This document shows positions 47,518-60,519 of a stretch of DNA of 64,000 nucleotides, in pieces. The position numbers and the translations under genes are program-made. Each line of letters starts with the position of its first letter. The first letter of the stretch is position 1. The notes under the pieces were generated by a model. The model did not search any database. It had not been told where the DNA came from and worked only from the letters and a program-made list of their open reading frames with translations. This stretch comes from Nelumbo lutea (lineage: Eukaryota > Streptophyta > Magnoliopsida > Proteales > Nelumbonaceae), in assembly GCA_022828595.1 (NCBI GenBank), contig JAKGHH010000003.1, forward strand, positions 17,360,934 through 17,424,933, in the 5' to 3' direction.

Positions 47518-47783
47518 CACGTCCCCTAAGATCAAGACGTGATTGGTGCACGTCTTTCCGAAAAGAGCGAAACGTCAGCGCACGTCTTTCTGAAACTGAC
47601 AATGCGCCGCACGTCTCCCTACAACTGACAAAACCGCCAGCCCACGTCCCTTCAAAACGATAGTGGCGCGCCTTTTTTCAAAATTGAAAGACCCGTTGTC
47701 ACGTCCCAGCGGCGTGATTTTTTGAAATTTAAAATAAATGCGCGCTGCCACGTCCATCAACATTCATGAGTAGTATGCACGTC
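47518..47783 (+). promoter_or_regulatory. array of eight CACGTC motifs upstream of the antisense gene
   Basis: CACGTC begins at 47518, 47549, 47581, 47610, 47643, 47700, 47749 and 47778, plus GACGTG at 47536 and AACGTCA near 47572. Most spacings are 29-33 bases. ACGT-core motifs bind plant bZIP factors. The array lies directly upstream of the antisense TATA box. Confidence 0.7.
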
Positions 47784-47919
47784 TCCCACCTTTTCGGACG
47801 CTCCAGAAAACCGGAAGAACCCTGGCAAAGCACCTCGCGCAATCAATATTCGAAGAACGGGACAAATCCGCCTACCACCTCGCAAAACTCCCCGCACCAG
47901 GGCAAGACCCTTGGCGCGA

Positions 47920-47934
47920 GGAGTGGGGGGCAAT
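47920..47934 (+). other. gypsy polypurine tract
   Basis: GAGGAGTGGGGGGCAAT directly before the 3' LTR, purine-rich as expected for plus-strand priming. Confidence 0.75.
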
Positions 47935-48787
47935 TGATGAAGGAAGATTTGGCCCAACCTCACAGTTACACAATACGTGGCAAAGGCGACAGCTCGGCAC
48001 AAAAGCACGCCTAAGGCGCGAGCACCAAGGGGAGAAACCAGTAGTCCGAACTCCCTACTAGGGGCCCGAACTCACCCTTGGCCCCAAACCAGATAGTAAT
48101 CCGAACTAGCATGCATGTAACAGTTCGGGTACACCTCGCCGAACTGGCCTGCTTTGTAAGTTCAGGATACACCGTCGAACTGGCCTGCTTGATAACAGTT
48201 CGGGATACACCTCGTCGAACTGACTTGCCCTATAGCAATACAGGACATACCTCCGAACTCAAGACTTCGCCTCGGTCACCACTCCACATCGCCTTCAAGG
48301 CACCAAAACCAAACAAACCATACTATGCCTGACACCGAGGAAGTCCGTACCCGAGGGCGGTGCACCTAACTGACTTGGGATTTGACGCTTGACGGCCGCA
48401 CTCCAAACGGCCACCTACCACCGCCTCCTGACACCGCCATCTCCAGTTAGAGTGACAGTTCCGAAAAAAGGCAGTGACGGTTCTGCCCCAGCAGGAAGGA
48501 CAACACCCAAAGTGACAGATGCAAGGGTAATCATACCCGACTTGACAAGGGCTTCGGAACAAGTGCGCGAAGTGATTATAAAAGGCCCCCTACCCCCAAC
48601 AACAAGGTATGTGAACTTTGCGCCATCTGGTCTATACTTTGCCTTTGAGAGATTACTAACTTGAGATTCGGAGTTATCTCACCGGGTTCCCCGGAGTTCC
48701 CTCATCTTTCCCGTTTCAGGCTCCCCGTCGCTCCAGCTCAGAGATGAAATCATTGACAGCTAAGACCGATCGGATTACACTCCATCA
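47935..48787 (+). repeat. gypsy 3' LTR
   Basis: 853 bp, starts TGATGAAGGAAG, ends ACACTCCATCA, followed by AAACC. Three ~40-bp subrepeats lie around 48117-48250 (four in the 5' LTR). Confidence 0.93.
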
Positions 48788-49653
48788 AAACCGAATCAGA
48801 CTCAATTTTTTTTTCTTTTTATTAGTTCCTCTAATTTGGGCTTAGGTCTATGAATGGGATCCGAAAATCTTGCCTCAAAAAGAGGCCGCAAAGAAATGAA
48901 TGGTTACATCAACTCAAGTCCGAATCCAATCCAACTGTCAACTTTAAGGTAGCTTCATGCAAACTCTGATATTGATTTGAATCGGTATGTTGGTCTAAAT
49001 CCAACTAGTTTTAGTTGAGATAAGGTTGGGGGGATTAGGAAATATGAATCCAGATGTTGTTTTCACAAAATTGGTTTTTAAACCATTCTCAGAATGCTTG
49101 TAGTTATATATTGAAAATATCTCCAATGAACACAAAAACATATAAATACAGATATTAAAAATAAAAACATATAAAAGACGCCTTTGTGTCTGCTGGTTTC
49201 CTATACAAATGCACCTTCGAGAGTTCGAGTGTATAAATACAAACCGTGATTTGAATTGACAGAACGGTCACTGTCCATACACAATCAAAGGTGCTCTCCT
49301 GCTGGGGATCCAGCAATCAATCCAACTCATAGGTGACCAGTACATCTGGCTTGATAAAACACATGTGAGAACCTACGATACCATTTTCAAAGTTACAACA
49401 AAGCCCTTAAAATTAACCATTCTACCATTAGAATAATTGTATAATGTAGATATAAACTATTATATTTATTTTTGGTATTATGACACAGGACGGAAATCGT
49501 GGTTGAACTTGATATTGTGTAAGCTACACGTGATAAGAAAGTGCCTATAATCCGCAAGGTTGAAATGGTGGTAATGCACTAGAAAATAAGAGAATGTTTT
49601 TAAAGAAATCGCATTTGAAATTCAGTGTTTGTAAACAAAGGCTTAGGGTCATG

Positions 49654-49885
49654 GTTCTCAAAACTGGACCGGATGGTTGGATCAAAAAATCAGGAACTGG
49701 TCAGGTGACCGATTTCATTTTTCCCAAAAACCTTTGATTTTGGTCAATAAATCGTTGACTCGGGTGATTAACCATTCAAACGGTCTTGACCATTTTTTAT
49801 TTTTTTGTTAGAACAAGCCGACCATTTGACCCGGGAACCAGACTCTTGACCGATTCATTCTCTAGGTCGGTTTTAAGAATATACG
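49654..49885. repeat. degraded hAT-like MITE, relative of 21924-22212
   Basis: Left GGTTCTCAAAACTGGACCGG and right end (reverse complement) ATTCTTAAAACCGACCTAG keep recognisable terminal repeats; the interior has GGTCAGGTGACC and GTTGACTCGGGTG words. Confidence 0.55.
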
Positions 49886-50927
49886 CCCTTAATTACAAAC
49901 TTACTCAAATTAAGAAACCAATTCGTAAGAAAACCAATATAAAAGAATACAACTCTTAAACATTTTCTAATTAATCTAAAAGAAAACAATCAAATAAAAA
50001 GTCCGTTAAGATTAGGAAACTCAAAAAGGGAAACAAATAAGAAAGTTAAATGTTTCCATAAGACTTACATGTTTTCATCCTCTCATTCCTTTTTGGACAG
50101 TTTCTTCATATTCAATTGATCCATGTATTTATTTGCAAACTGCTCAGCATTATATTACATATTAACATCATATACGATTAAGAGATGGGAACAGAATAGG
50201 TTGGGTGCATGGGAGGTCCACTGATCTTAGCATGAAAAACCTGCATTTATGCGATCGATCGATCAGGCAGGCCATAACATGAACAGACTGATTTCCAGAT
50301 CTCAAAATATGTACAAACCCACCAACCAGATCTGTGAATTTGTACTATCTACCGGTTGAATGAGTCAGCCAAAATATGCCATAGCTTCTATTATTCAAGA
50401 TTGTCAGCCCCTGTAGGCCCACAATCTCTACCATATCTATGTTTTCTCCAATGGCAACTCTGCCTCTGCTTCTAGATTTCTACCAAGGTATAAGATAACA
50501 GTTCCTTCTATTGCAATAGAGCAAACATATCTATCACATTTACTACTAGTATTGAGAAGAGGGGAAGTGAGCTCGTGACTAACAGATTGCCCTTAGAACT
50601 ATATTAATCTTCCTCAGTGATGAAACTAATCTTGTTTACATACTTCTAAGCTTGTGGAGCTACAGACAATTTGTGATAAAAAAAAATGACAAATGCACGT
50701 AGAGTTTCATTAAGACTTGAGAGTGGGGCATGTGCAGTGCTGCATGTGAGAGGATGGAGGTGAATCCATATAGAGAGAGACATGGGAATGAACATGAATG
50801 GTCCCTGAAGGCTGAAGCATTACTATTTGAATATATCATTCTTATAATTACAAATTTACCCTTTATATTTTTCTATCTTTTTTTAATGAAATGCAGAAAA
50901 TGAAAAGTTAATTGGTATTTGTGTGGA

Positions 50928-50928
50928 A

Positions 50929-50980
<52 letters not shown>
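50928..50980 (+). repeat. ATT trinucleotide microsatellite
   Basis: About 17 uninterrupted ATT/TTA units. Confidence 0.95.
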
Positions 50981-50982
<2 letters not shown>

Positions 50983-52961
50983 TGTCACATGTTTGCACAA
51001 TTTTCTGAGTTCCCACATGTTCTCACGTGTTGCATTCTCAAAACATATGGTTCATCATTAAAACAATGGTCCCAAGACTCCCAACTAAAATTAGGGTAGA
51101 CGGGTAGAGCCGGTCCTACCCCAACCCGGCCAATATGTAGATCGGATCCCAACTCAGACCAACCCTATTAGTTCATTTTATTGGGTTTATTGAGTCTGAT
51201 CCGAATGAATCCGACTATAAACTCGAAATATCTTTTGTTGTTTATTCTCAAAATATCTTATATAACTTTAATTAGACATCTTATATGAAGTTGTGCATAA
51301 AACATTGAAGATATTTCTGTCATACACTAATTTGATCGGGCCCGGATAAAACCCACCCACTCGGATCACACCCAACTGGATGCAGGCCGAGTCCCTAGGT
51401 AACAGGGTCGGGTCCGTGGGTTTTGGCCTCGGTGAAAAGAGCCACGGACAACATTTATGATTTCTGGCATGTGATGCCATTATGATTTCTGGCAACTTCA
51501 GTGAGAGTGAGAGGCATGCAGTGGAGAGTGGGGAAGAGAGCCTAAATGCCAAATCAGGCGGGTTGAGTACCGAAATGGATTCACAGGCCACCCTGCACAG
51601 AATGCGAGCATTTATGGTTAGATGGTACAGATGGACTCTAGGGTCTCTTTCATCACTGTGATATGCGTGAAGTACCAACTGGTTTCTGCCATGTAAAATA
51701 TTTATTTTTGGCATTCATTAACCCATCAAGGGTTCGGGTTTTGGACAATATATGGATTTCTTGTCAAAAGGCCTCGTGACAAGGTCAACGCCTTCGTAGA
51801 AGCAAGATTGTTTCTTCGGGTCCTCGGAGCCCGGAGGGTCGAGAATGAAGCGGGGGCTATGGATGGTGTCACGGGTGATGGGTCTGATAGCTTTGATCAA
51901 ACTCTCTTATGCTTGAAGTTTTTTTTCTTTTCTCATGCTTGAAGTTCTGATAGTGCAGAGAAAAGAAGTGCGATTTGGAGATTCTTTTATTTTGGTAAAC
52001 AGAGTTGCAAATTTAATGATCTTTTTTTTATAAATTCGAAATAGTGATATACAAGGAATTCCGCTTCGGTCAAGGCCCGTTTGAACAGCTATATCCAATG
52101 CAAGGTTATAAAAGGTTGTTAGAATGGTGTAGGCACCGGTTTGTCCTGATAGAAGCCAATCTCATATTCAAGACGAGGAATAGCACGTTTCTAAGAATCA
52201 AAGACAAATTACATTAAGATCCCTAGGCAACCCCAACATGAAGCAACAGACCTAGAAAAAACAGTGTGCATCAACCAATTAACAGCTCGGTTAGCCCCTC
52301 AAAAAACATGATGACAGATGACATGTTCCATGCAATCAACAATGCACATACATTCATAAATGTATGTATTACATGCTTCTTATAATCGAGGACCAGCTTT
52401 GGACCTCTTTCAATGATAGACCGATTCCTAAAGTTGAGAGTAAGATTGTTAGCCTCCCAAACAAACAACCCAGGCTTCAATAAGGTTGATAGAAGAGCAT
52501 TCTAAAAGATGTGTCTTCAAATCAAGGATATCTCCATGGTGATTCCTAGCAATATATAGGCAATAAAGCATAGACCATTAGAACCACAAATCTCCCACCA
52601 AAGATACTTGCATTGAACATGGACAACGGATTTGCTACGGGTATTCAAATTTAATGATTATCAATAAGCATTAAAATATGAATACCATACATATCTGTAT
52701 CCATATATTTAGATACATTTGAATACATTATTGTTCATATCAATACATACCGATACCCACTCGAGGGCATTAGATACATTCTTATTTTAATCATCGATTA
52801 TCAATAAGAAGTTTTGTCATACAATCATGTCATTCAACTAGTCCATTGACGATAGAGGTGGAATTCATGGTTTGTAAGAAAAACAAATACATCTTTCTCC
52901 CCTCTCTCCCCACGAGAGAGAGAGAGAGATAATATCTCCATCTTATCACACTTTAAAGTAA

Positions 52962-54274
52962 GTGTTTGGTACTGTTGGTGTTTCCTAGAGGGGCGTTTAC
53001 TAAATAAACGTTTTTTGTTTGGTTGTTTGGCTGGGCATTTCATGAAAGCTACTTTACAACTCAGTAGAAATAAATGTTTTCTCATGGGTTGGCTGTTTGG
53101 TGGCACATTTCAAGAAACAACCATATGGGTGTTTTAGTGCACCACTTTCACTTTGATGTGTAGGAGTCATTAGTCAATCCAATTGTCCAAATTACCCATG
53201 CTTGCACGTAATGGCCGGTTTATGGTGGATCTATGATGCAAACCACATCTAACGGTCAAAATGTGTGGTAAAGATCCTCAAAGTGTGAAATCAATATTTA
53301 TTATTGTATATTATATGCAAATTATCCATTTTTTCTCCTAACCTCATCTCATTCCTTGTCTATTACTTTCTTCTGTTTTTGGATTCAAGAAAAATATTTT
53401 GTTGGTAAAATATTTGTTTGATAAAAAAATTATTATATCAAAAAATATTTATTTGCACCTTGAAAATAAACTTTGAAAATGGATTTTTTACTTAAGATGT
53501 TTAAACTTATGTAAAGAAGACTGATAAAAATCAGAAGTTTTATTGGATGAAAGCTCAAATGGGGCTGGTCAGGGATGCAGAATCGAATGACCAAATGGGA
53601 CTGGTTTTGCTCTGGTAACAGATATAGGGTGAAACCTACAAAAAATCGAATGACCAAATGGGACGCCAACCCACCTATAAAGAAGACGATTCTAGTTGTG
53701 CTTTGGTAACAGATCTAGGGCTAAACCTAGAAAACAATGGAGAGTTGTTATCACTTTTTCCTAAAAAAAATAGCAAGAACAAAGGGCTTATTGGCCGGAC
53801 GGGCTTACCGGCGCCAAATGGCATGGCAACAATTTTTTTTCCAACCACTGAACCTCTTGTACAAAAGACGATGGACAGCCTTCGAGTAGATACTCATAGT
53901 GATTGTATGCAGCTAAGATGCCTTCGAACAGATACCAGTCTATTAGGGTTATTTTTTTTTGTTGATCTTTAGTAGCCCACGGTACATAGGATCAATTCAA
54001 ACTTCAGCCAATTTGACTGACATGTCAACGCTAGGTAAGTTTGGCATTTCACGAAATGACCGACCGTTGGGGGAAGTGAGAATTTGAAACTTCCCCAAAT
54101 GGTTAGATGCCCAAAAATCAAAGTTTTTTTCATCAAAGTTGAGGCAACAACATTTTTCGGCGTTTTTTTGATAAACACATGAACCAAACATTGGTTTAAG
54201 TCCAAATAAACGCCCACGCCTAAATGGCACAAATGTTGCACCGTTTTTTCAGGAAACACCAACAGTACCAAACA
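52962..54274. mobile_element. DNA transposon, non-autonomous, 24-bp perfect terminal inverted repeats
   Basis: 52963-52986 (TGTTTGGTACTGTTGGTG then TTTCCT) is the exact reverse complement of 54251-54274. Flanks give a possible TAA target duplication (52959-52961, 54275-54277). The 1.3-kb interior has no transposase frame I recognise; two ~20-bp blocks occur twice (AATCGAATGACCAAATGGGA; GGTAACAGATCTAGGG type) near 53581-53720. Confidence 0.75.
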
Positions 54275-57200
54275 TAACATAAATCTTTGATCAGAAGAAA
54301 AAGTCTTTGTTATGAACTGCAAAGACCAGATAATTACATAATTTCCCATGCAACTAAAAAAACAGACCAGTAGCATACTTCCGAGCAACTTCTCCAAATG
54401 GGAAAACAAACAGAAATGAAGGGGAAGATGTTATTGAAATACTCTTCTTTCTTGAGAATAAATAGAAATTTGTAAATTCCTATCATAATTAACGGAAAGT
54501 TTTGATTGATCAAAACTCTTGTAATACCAGTAGCAAATTGAAATACTCTTCTTTCTTGTAATACCAGTAGCATACTTTCGGCAAGTTTTGACTGATCAAA
54601 ACTAACGGAAAGTTTTGATTGATCAAAGCCTTTCCAGTATCATATTCTTTCGGCATCATAGATCCCTCCCGATATATATAACAGTTATTGCAAAAATAAA
54701 TAAAAATCAATCTAGAATGGGATAATTATAGCTTGATACTTTAGCACAAATTAATTCATTTAATAGACACTGCAGAGCCATTTAGGCACAGTTTTTGAAT
54801 GAACAAGAAGCATTTCCGATGAGAAGACAAAAGAAACCATACAAAAGGGTATTTTGTCCTTTGTATTATGTAAGTTTCGATAATGATTGCAGTACTCACT
54901 CCTTATAATAAATGGGGACACCACCAAATCACTATTCATCAAAAGTGAATGAACTGGAGAAAAGAAGAAAGAAAGAAGAAACAAACAGGAAAATGGGACA
55001 AATTTGCCCATCCAGTAATTTAAATAACACCTTAAAATGACATTGCAAAAGGGTTTTCTTTTTATCAAAATTCTTTTTTTTTTAATTTTGGATTGGATAA
55101 TTTGATAGAAGAACCTGTCACATCACTTTTTAAGATTCCAAATCATTGAAATCACGTAATTTCTCTTATTTGATATATTAGTGATCTTCAAAATTGAAAA
55201 CTTATACAAATCAATCAATATGCACTAAAGCATATATATATATTGTCATTCATTGGATATGCTAACCACAAGACATTGGTGGCCCTATAAACACAGATGC
55301 ACATCAGGAAAATCTCTTGCATTTTATATTGTCATTCATGGGAGATGTTCCCAATGTGCATATCTAGACTCTTTTTTTTATGGCATTTTATTTGAAGTAT
55401 TTGTCAAAATGTAAGTCATTTTTTTAGGTTTAGCATTCACATGAGCAAAAAAATAAAAAATTTAAAGAGAATAACCGTTCAACCCAGGGTCAGAATTTGT
55501 AAGTTCAAAGTACATTGGGGAGGTGCCAAACTTGAAATTAATGCCAATTCACAGGTGAATATGAATGCATAGAGTGTAGATTTTTTATCTTTTGAATATT
55601 TATAGCTCTGCAGTAGAAATCAAAAATCTACATTAGACCTGTCCATAATTCTCCAAAATTTATTTAAATGATTTCATTTTCGAAAGAAAGATCCAAGACA
55701 GACTGAGGGGTTGAACAGGCAAAGGGTAGTCTCCTTGATTAATAGCTTAGATTGGTCATGTCATCTTAACCATATGGATATACCTATATTTGATTCGATT
55801 CAATCCATTTCAATTCTGGTCAAAAGTGGACAGCCAAAATTTTCACACTTCCATGAGACGTTAACACATGCAAAAAAGCTACATCAAGCCACGCTTATCC
55901 TTTTAGTCCACTCGTAATAAAGTGGACATCCTGCTTGAATGAGAAGCTTCATGGCACAGAGAAAAAAGAAAAAAAGAAAAAAAACTACATAAAGGGGATT
56001 CTCGTCTTTTGTGACCATGCCTGCTTATGCCATTAATATGGCACAGCCCCATGTTAGCTCTAAGTTTCTTCTCATTTTTTTCATGTTTTTCTGAGTAGAG
56101 AGAGAATTGCGATCAGCCAATTTATTACACCTGAAAATGGGGTTCTGTCATGTGAAACATTCAATGTAAGAGAAACCCTAATAGAATCTCAAGATATAAA
56201 TGGCACATGACAAAGTCTGCTTTGGTCAGTAGACTGTACTCAAAGGCCTTTTGCAAATATCAAAATTTGCTTTATGAGTCTTGCAGAAATCTGTAATTTG
56301 CGGCTGGGACTTGATTATATGTCTTGAAGCAAGTAAGGGCAATGTTTTAAAAACCGATTGGGAGGCTGATCCCTTTTGTCTCTAGGTTGCGGGTCACCAG
56401 TTCGATCAGTCAGGTCAAACAGTTCAATCTTGCTATATCAGCGTGTGTGTATATATAATATAGTGTGAATTTTTTTTTGGATTAAAATTGTCTTCTATTT
56501 TTTTATTTGAAAGAGTATAAAAGTTATTTTATTATATCTCTAATGGCTACAATAATGGTTGTGTATTTAATCCATCTCTAATTATAAGGGTTAAAAATGT
56601 AACTTCAATTATTACTTTTTATCTCATTTAATCCCCTTTCATTAAGTATTAACTCCCATTTTCTCTTATTAAATCCTATATTTAAGTTATTTTTCACTAA
56701 TAAATAATACTAATTAGATATTTGCAAATATTTTTAACAATATAAATCCATATATTTTAAAACTAGCTAAAAAACAAAAGCATTCTTTATCCAAGTGATG
56801 GCTAAGCAATTCAAACATTAGAATCAAATTGATAAATGTATGAAGTCATGTTTTGTAAATAAATTTTTAAAATAGAAATAAAAATTTACTAAAATGTAGA
56901 AAAAAAATACACATTTATGATACTTTTATTAATCAAATTAAAAAATAAGTATAACAAAAAGAACTATTTTTATTGATAATGAAAATGAAATGCATACTTT
57001 AGAGTTGACCAAAAATGAAATTATTTTACTATTTACTAAAGATCAATAATTCAACTTTTGGGTCAAATGTAGTAACATGTAATGTTGTAAATAAATAAAA
57101 ATACATAAATGTTGCAAAAATAGCATTCACACACATGTATAATACTAATTAATTAGCATATTAAACAAAAAGTAAGTGTTGCATATCGGAATTATTTTTA

Positions 57201-59341
57201 CATAGAAACATAAAAAATATATATAGAAAAAATGAATACATCTATAATTTTATATGTACACTACTATTAAGAATATAAATAAAATTGTGAAACTTTTTTT
57301 TACTAAAATCAATGTTTTAAAAACAACCCAAAAATATAACCGCTTTGGCTTCCGATTTTTGAATCAGCAGTTCAACTATCACTACAACACTAATTGCCTT
57401 CTTCTTACATCTCTCTAAATCTCTCTCAAATCTTAGATCATTTGATTCATCGGTGTATCTCAAATTTTAATATAAGATCAGTGTTTGATCTCTCATATCT
57501 TGCATCAATTTTTCAATTTATTCATTGGAGTTGCATTTTTTTTTTGTTACAACTTAAAAAGAATAACATAAATGAGAAAACTCAAAATCAAAATAGAATA
57601 AGTAAAAACCCTAACTAATTTTGGCAATTGGGAATAATCGAACAAGATTTTGAGATATGAAACTTTTTTATCATTTTTTATTTTCTAATTTCTATTTTTA
57701 AAATAAATAAAAAATTTGGAATTAGTTTTAAAGCAACCTGAGAACCGTTAACTAGGTCAAACATTTTAACGGTTAAACTATCTGGATCAGCAATTCTATG
57801 ACCATTTCAATGTTTTTTTTGTAAAAAAAATATTTATTTATTTATATAAATAAATAAATATATATATATATGTATATAACACATATATATGTTATTTATT
57901 TATTTATTTATAAATATATTATTTATATTGCATTTTTATAAATTTATTATATTATTTATTTTTTATAAAAAATGTCTATGTATGATGAAAATAGTTGAAA
58001 AGATACTTGTATTTTTTTTGTTTTTCTTTATTTAAATCGTTATATTTTTATTTTATTTTATTATTTTTTAAATTAAATTGGAATAGATCATACCCAAATA
58101 TCTAACTTCCTCATCGGATTTATTTTCAAATCCATGTTTATGAGATGTGATTGGATCTTCTATTAATAGTATTGGATCATATTCAAATATACCCTAATTC
58201 AAATTTGATCCAATTTGTTTGCATCCCTACCAAGCAAGTAGGCTCGTCAATAATACTTGAAACTTCACAACTCAATTCGATTATCACATGTTTGGGTGAG
58301 GTGCTTATGTAATCATATTTGGATTTTTCAATCTACATACGATTAATAATAAAAAATATAAAATATAAAAAAAATACATAAAAGTTATAGAAAATTTTAG
58401 ATATATTATTAATATCATTATCATCATCTAGAATTGCTACGTGCATGTTTACTAGTATGTATATGTATATGTGTGTGTGTATAAATATGTTTTAGATATG
58501 ATGTATTATTTATATTTAATAAATGTTTTTTAATTCAGTTTTTATTTTTTTAATTATAAAAATTGCAACTTGAGGCCAAAAATGGGTTTTTCGCAAAAAT
58601 AGCAGGGCAAGGTGCCTTGGTATGCATAGGTCTTGAAAATTTACCCAAAATTAAAAAAAAAAAAAACTCACCCCGATCGAACATCAAAGTGCAAAGTTAT
58701 GACTTCTGGAAATTTGCATGTATTCAATGTGCAACTCGTGACCTGGTCACGAGGTCAAACGGTTCTTGACCGAGTCAATAATTTTTTACCATCTGACGGA
58801 TCTTGACCAAACCAGACTTAAAATCTTGGTCAGATGACGATTTGAACAATTCGACAAACTGAGTAAATGGCAAGTTAAAAACATTGAGAAAGGTTTTAAG
58901 TGATTAACCCATCAACCACTTTATTTTATTTTATACTCACAATTAAGAAAAAATAAGCCTAAGAATCCCCCACCCCACCAAAAAAAAATTAAATAAATAT
59001 ATAAATAAAATAAAATAAAATGAACACTGTGCTTCCCAAGTCATAGCCTAAGCAAATTATTCTAAAATAATGTGCGACGTATCAAGTTCAATTCATATGT
59101 CTTTTGTCGCTTGTGAGCTTTATTTATATTTCTTCTAGCTGTGGCTGAAGGCTGCTGCCATTCACGGGTTGGCCAAATATTTCAGAAGAAAAGCATTCTT
59201 CGTTGTTGTCGAGAATGTGTGAGTCAAGATAAGCGAGCTCCAGATGCTGACAATTACGAAGTCAATGGGCCTCTTTTCTATTTAATATTTTGGCCAATGA
59301 CAATATATTAGTCTTCCATGAGACCATGAATGCAAAGAATA
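54275..59341. other. very AT-rich spacer with old repeats, no gene seen
   Basis: Includes AGTTTTGATTGATCAAA-type short repeats (54490-54630), the second copy of a dispersed repeat (55480-55665), degraded TTTTAAAAACC/GGTCAAAC repeats (56343-56440, 57308-57380, 57730-57815, 58715-58890), and simple A/T runs around 57830-58080. Confidence 0.4.
55480..55665. repeat. dispersed repeat, copy 2 (partner 1430-1620)
   Basis: Aligned blocks are given at the partner. Same orientation. Confidence 0.5.
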
Positions 59342-60519
59342 AGGCGGTGTTTGGCACATCTTTTTTGTGTGTATTGTGTTTAAAAGATTAAAAAAAGGTC
59401 TTTTCTTATTTGGTATTGCCTAAATTGAAAGAGATATGCAGAAAGATCGAAAAAGCTATAAAATGAGAAGTTTCAAACAAAGCTTTTAGTTTTTCCATGC
59501 TAAAAATAGCTTTTTTAAGCATCTGTTTGACATCGTTGTCGTTGCTCCAAAAAACGGTGCCACATTAGCGCCACGTCAGAAAAAAATGGTGCTCTAGGAA
59601 ATGGGCATTTGGTTGGAACCGTTTTTTCATAAAAAACAGTGCTCTAGGCCATGCCTTGGAAATTGTGAAGGCATGGCTTGAAGCAACATCAAATTTGGCG
59701 TTTCCTAGAGCTGTAGCTCGTTGCTGCCAATAGGGACATGAGGCGGTAGTGACAGGGACATGATGTGGCACTAAATAATAAGTACCAGTGCTGAAAATAT
59801 TTCCCAGAGCATTGGTACCAAATAGAAAACGTTGTTGTTGCTCCAAGAAACGTTCTACCTGGTAGCAACGTTTCCAAACATAAAAAAACACCGTTTTCTC
59901 AGAAAACGGTGCTTCTAACCCACACGTCAGCAGCAAATGGTGTTGTATCTGCAACATCGATGCCAAACATATACTAAGTGTCTGTACGGCATCGTTTCCA
60001 TTGCTCCAGAAAATGGCACCAGTATCAGCGCCATGTTGGAAAAAACGGTGCTCCAAGAAATGGACATTTGTTTAGAACTGTTTTTTCATAAAAAATTATG
60101 CTTCAAGCCACGCCTCAAAAGTCGGGAAGGTATGGCTTGGAGCAATGCAAAATTTGGCATTTTCTGGAAGTGCAGCTCATTGCTGCCAACGGGACAGTGA
60201 TGTGGCATTGGATAATGGGTACTAGTGCTGAAAGTGTCTCCTGGAGCATTCATACCAAACAGAAAAATTTGTTGTTGCTCCAGGAAACATCCTATATGAC
60301 ATCAATGATTCCAAACAAAAAAAAAGGACACCGTCCCTTTTCTGAGAAACTACAACATCGATGTCAAATATATACTAAATGTTTTTAACCGTCCACTAGA
60401 CTACAATACTTACCAAACAGTCTTTAATCTTTAAAGACAATACCCCAAAAACTCAATATATCATTTTGCTTACTGGACTGTTAAAAGATATATCTAAAAA
60501 GATTTGTCGAACAGGTCCT
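59342..60519. mobile_element. composite inverted-repeat element carrying a tandem pair of smaller elements
   Basis: Outer ends AGGCGGTGTTTGGCACATCT and, reverse-complemented, AGGACCTGTTCGACAAATCT match at about 17 of 23 positions. Inside, copy 1 (59524-59969) and copy 2 (59979-60370) are head-to-tail repeats of one ~400-450-bp unit; each unit has its own inverted ends (TGTTTGACATCGTTG against TGTTTGGCATCGATG). No coding recognised. Confidence 0.65.

Larger units (their letters stand above)
38940..48787 (+). mobile_element. Ty3/gypsy LTR retrotransposon, Tat lineage, with antisense gene
   Basis: 9848 bp with TG...CA LTRs, a primer-binding site, a polypurine tract and AAACC target duplications. 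Sense order: gag, zinc-type motif, protease, RT, archaeal-type RNase H, integrase without chromodomain. The archaeal-type RNase H and an antisense frame between integrase and the 3' LTR are hallmarks of the Tat lineage. Stops, frameshifts and a deletion leave the sense genes nonfunctional. LTR differences, including indels, indicate an older insertion than the copia element. Confidence 0.95.
48793..52961. other. AT-rich spacer with repeats, no gene supported
   Basis: Contains a TTTTAAAA/CCGG-type repeat (49654-49885) and an ATT microsatellite (50928-50980). Minus-strand frames at 51268-51714 and 51718-51900 have no recognised domain; the second (60 codons, with DPPGSEDPKKQSCFYEG) is compositionally gene-like but lacks support. 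Near 52640-52760 there is GATAC/ATACAT-rich sequence. Confidence 0.35.

Noticed and set aside
51268..51714. 148-residue minus-strand frame
   Set aside because: No recognisable domain, no splice or start context; kept only as a note.
51718..51900. 60-residue minus-strand frame (DPPGSEDPKKQSCFYEG)
   Set aside because: Composition is gene-like but I could not place it in a family or find flanking exons.
53969..54409. 146-residue minus-strand frame
   Set aside because: Crosses the right end of the inverted-repeat element at 54274; no domain.
59565..60056. 163-residue minus-strand frame
   Set aside because: Arises from the repeated units inside the composite element and runs across the junction of two copies.
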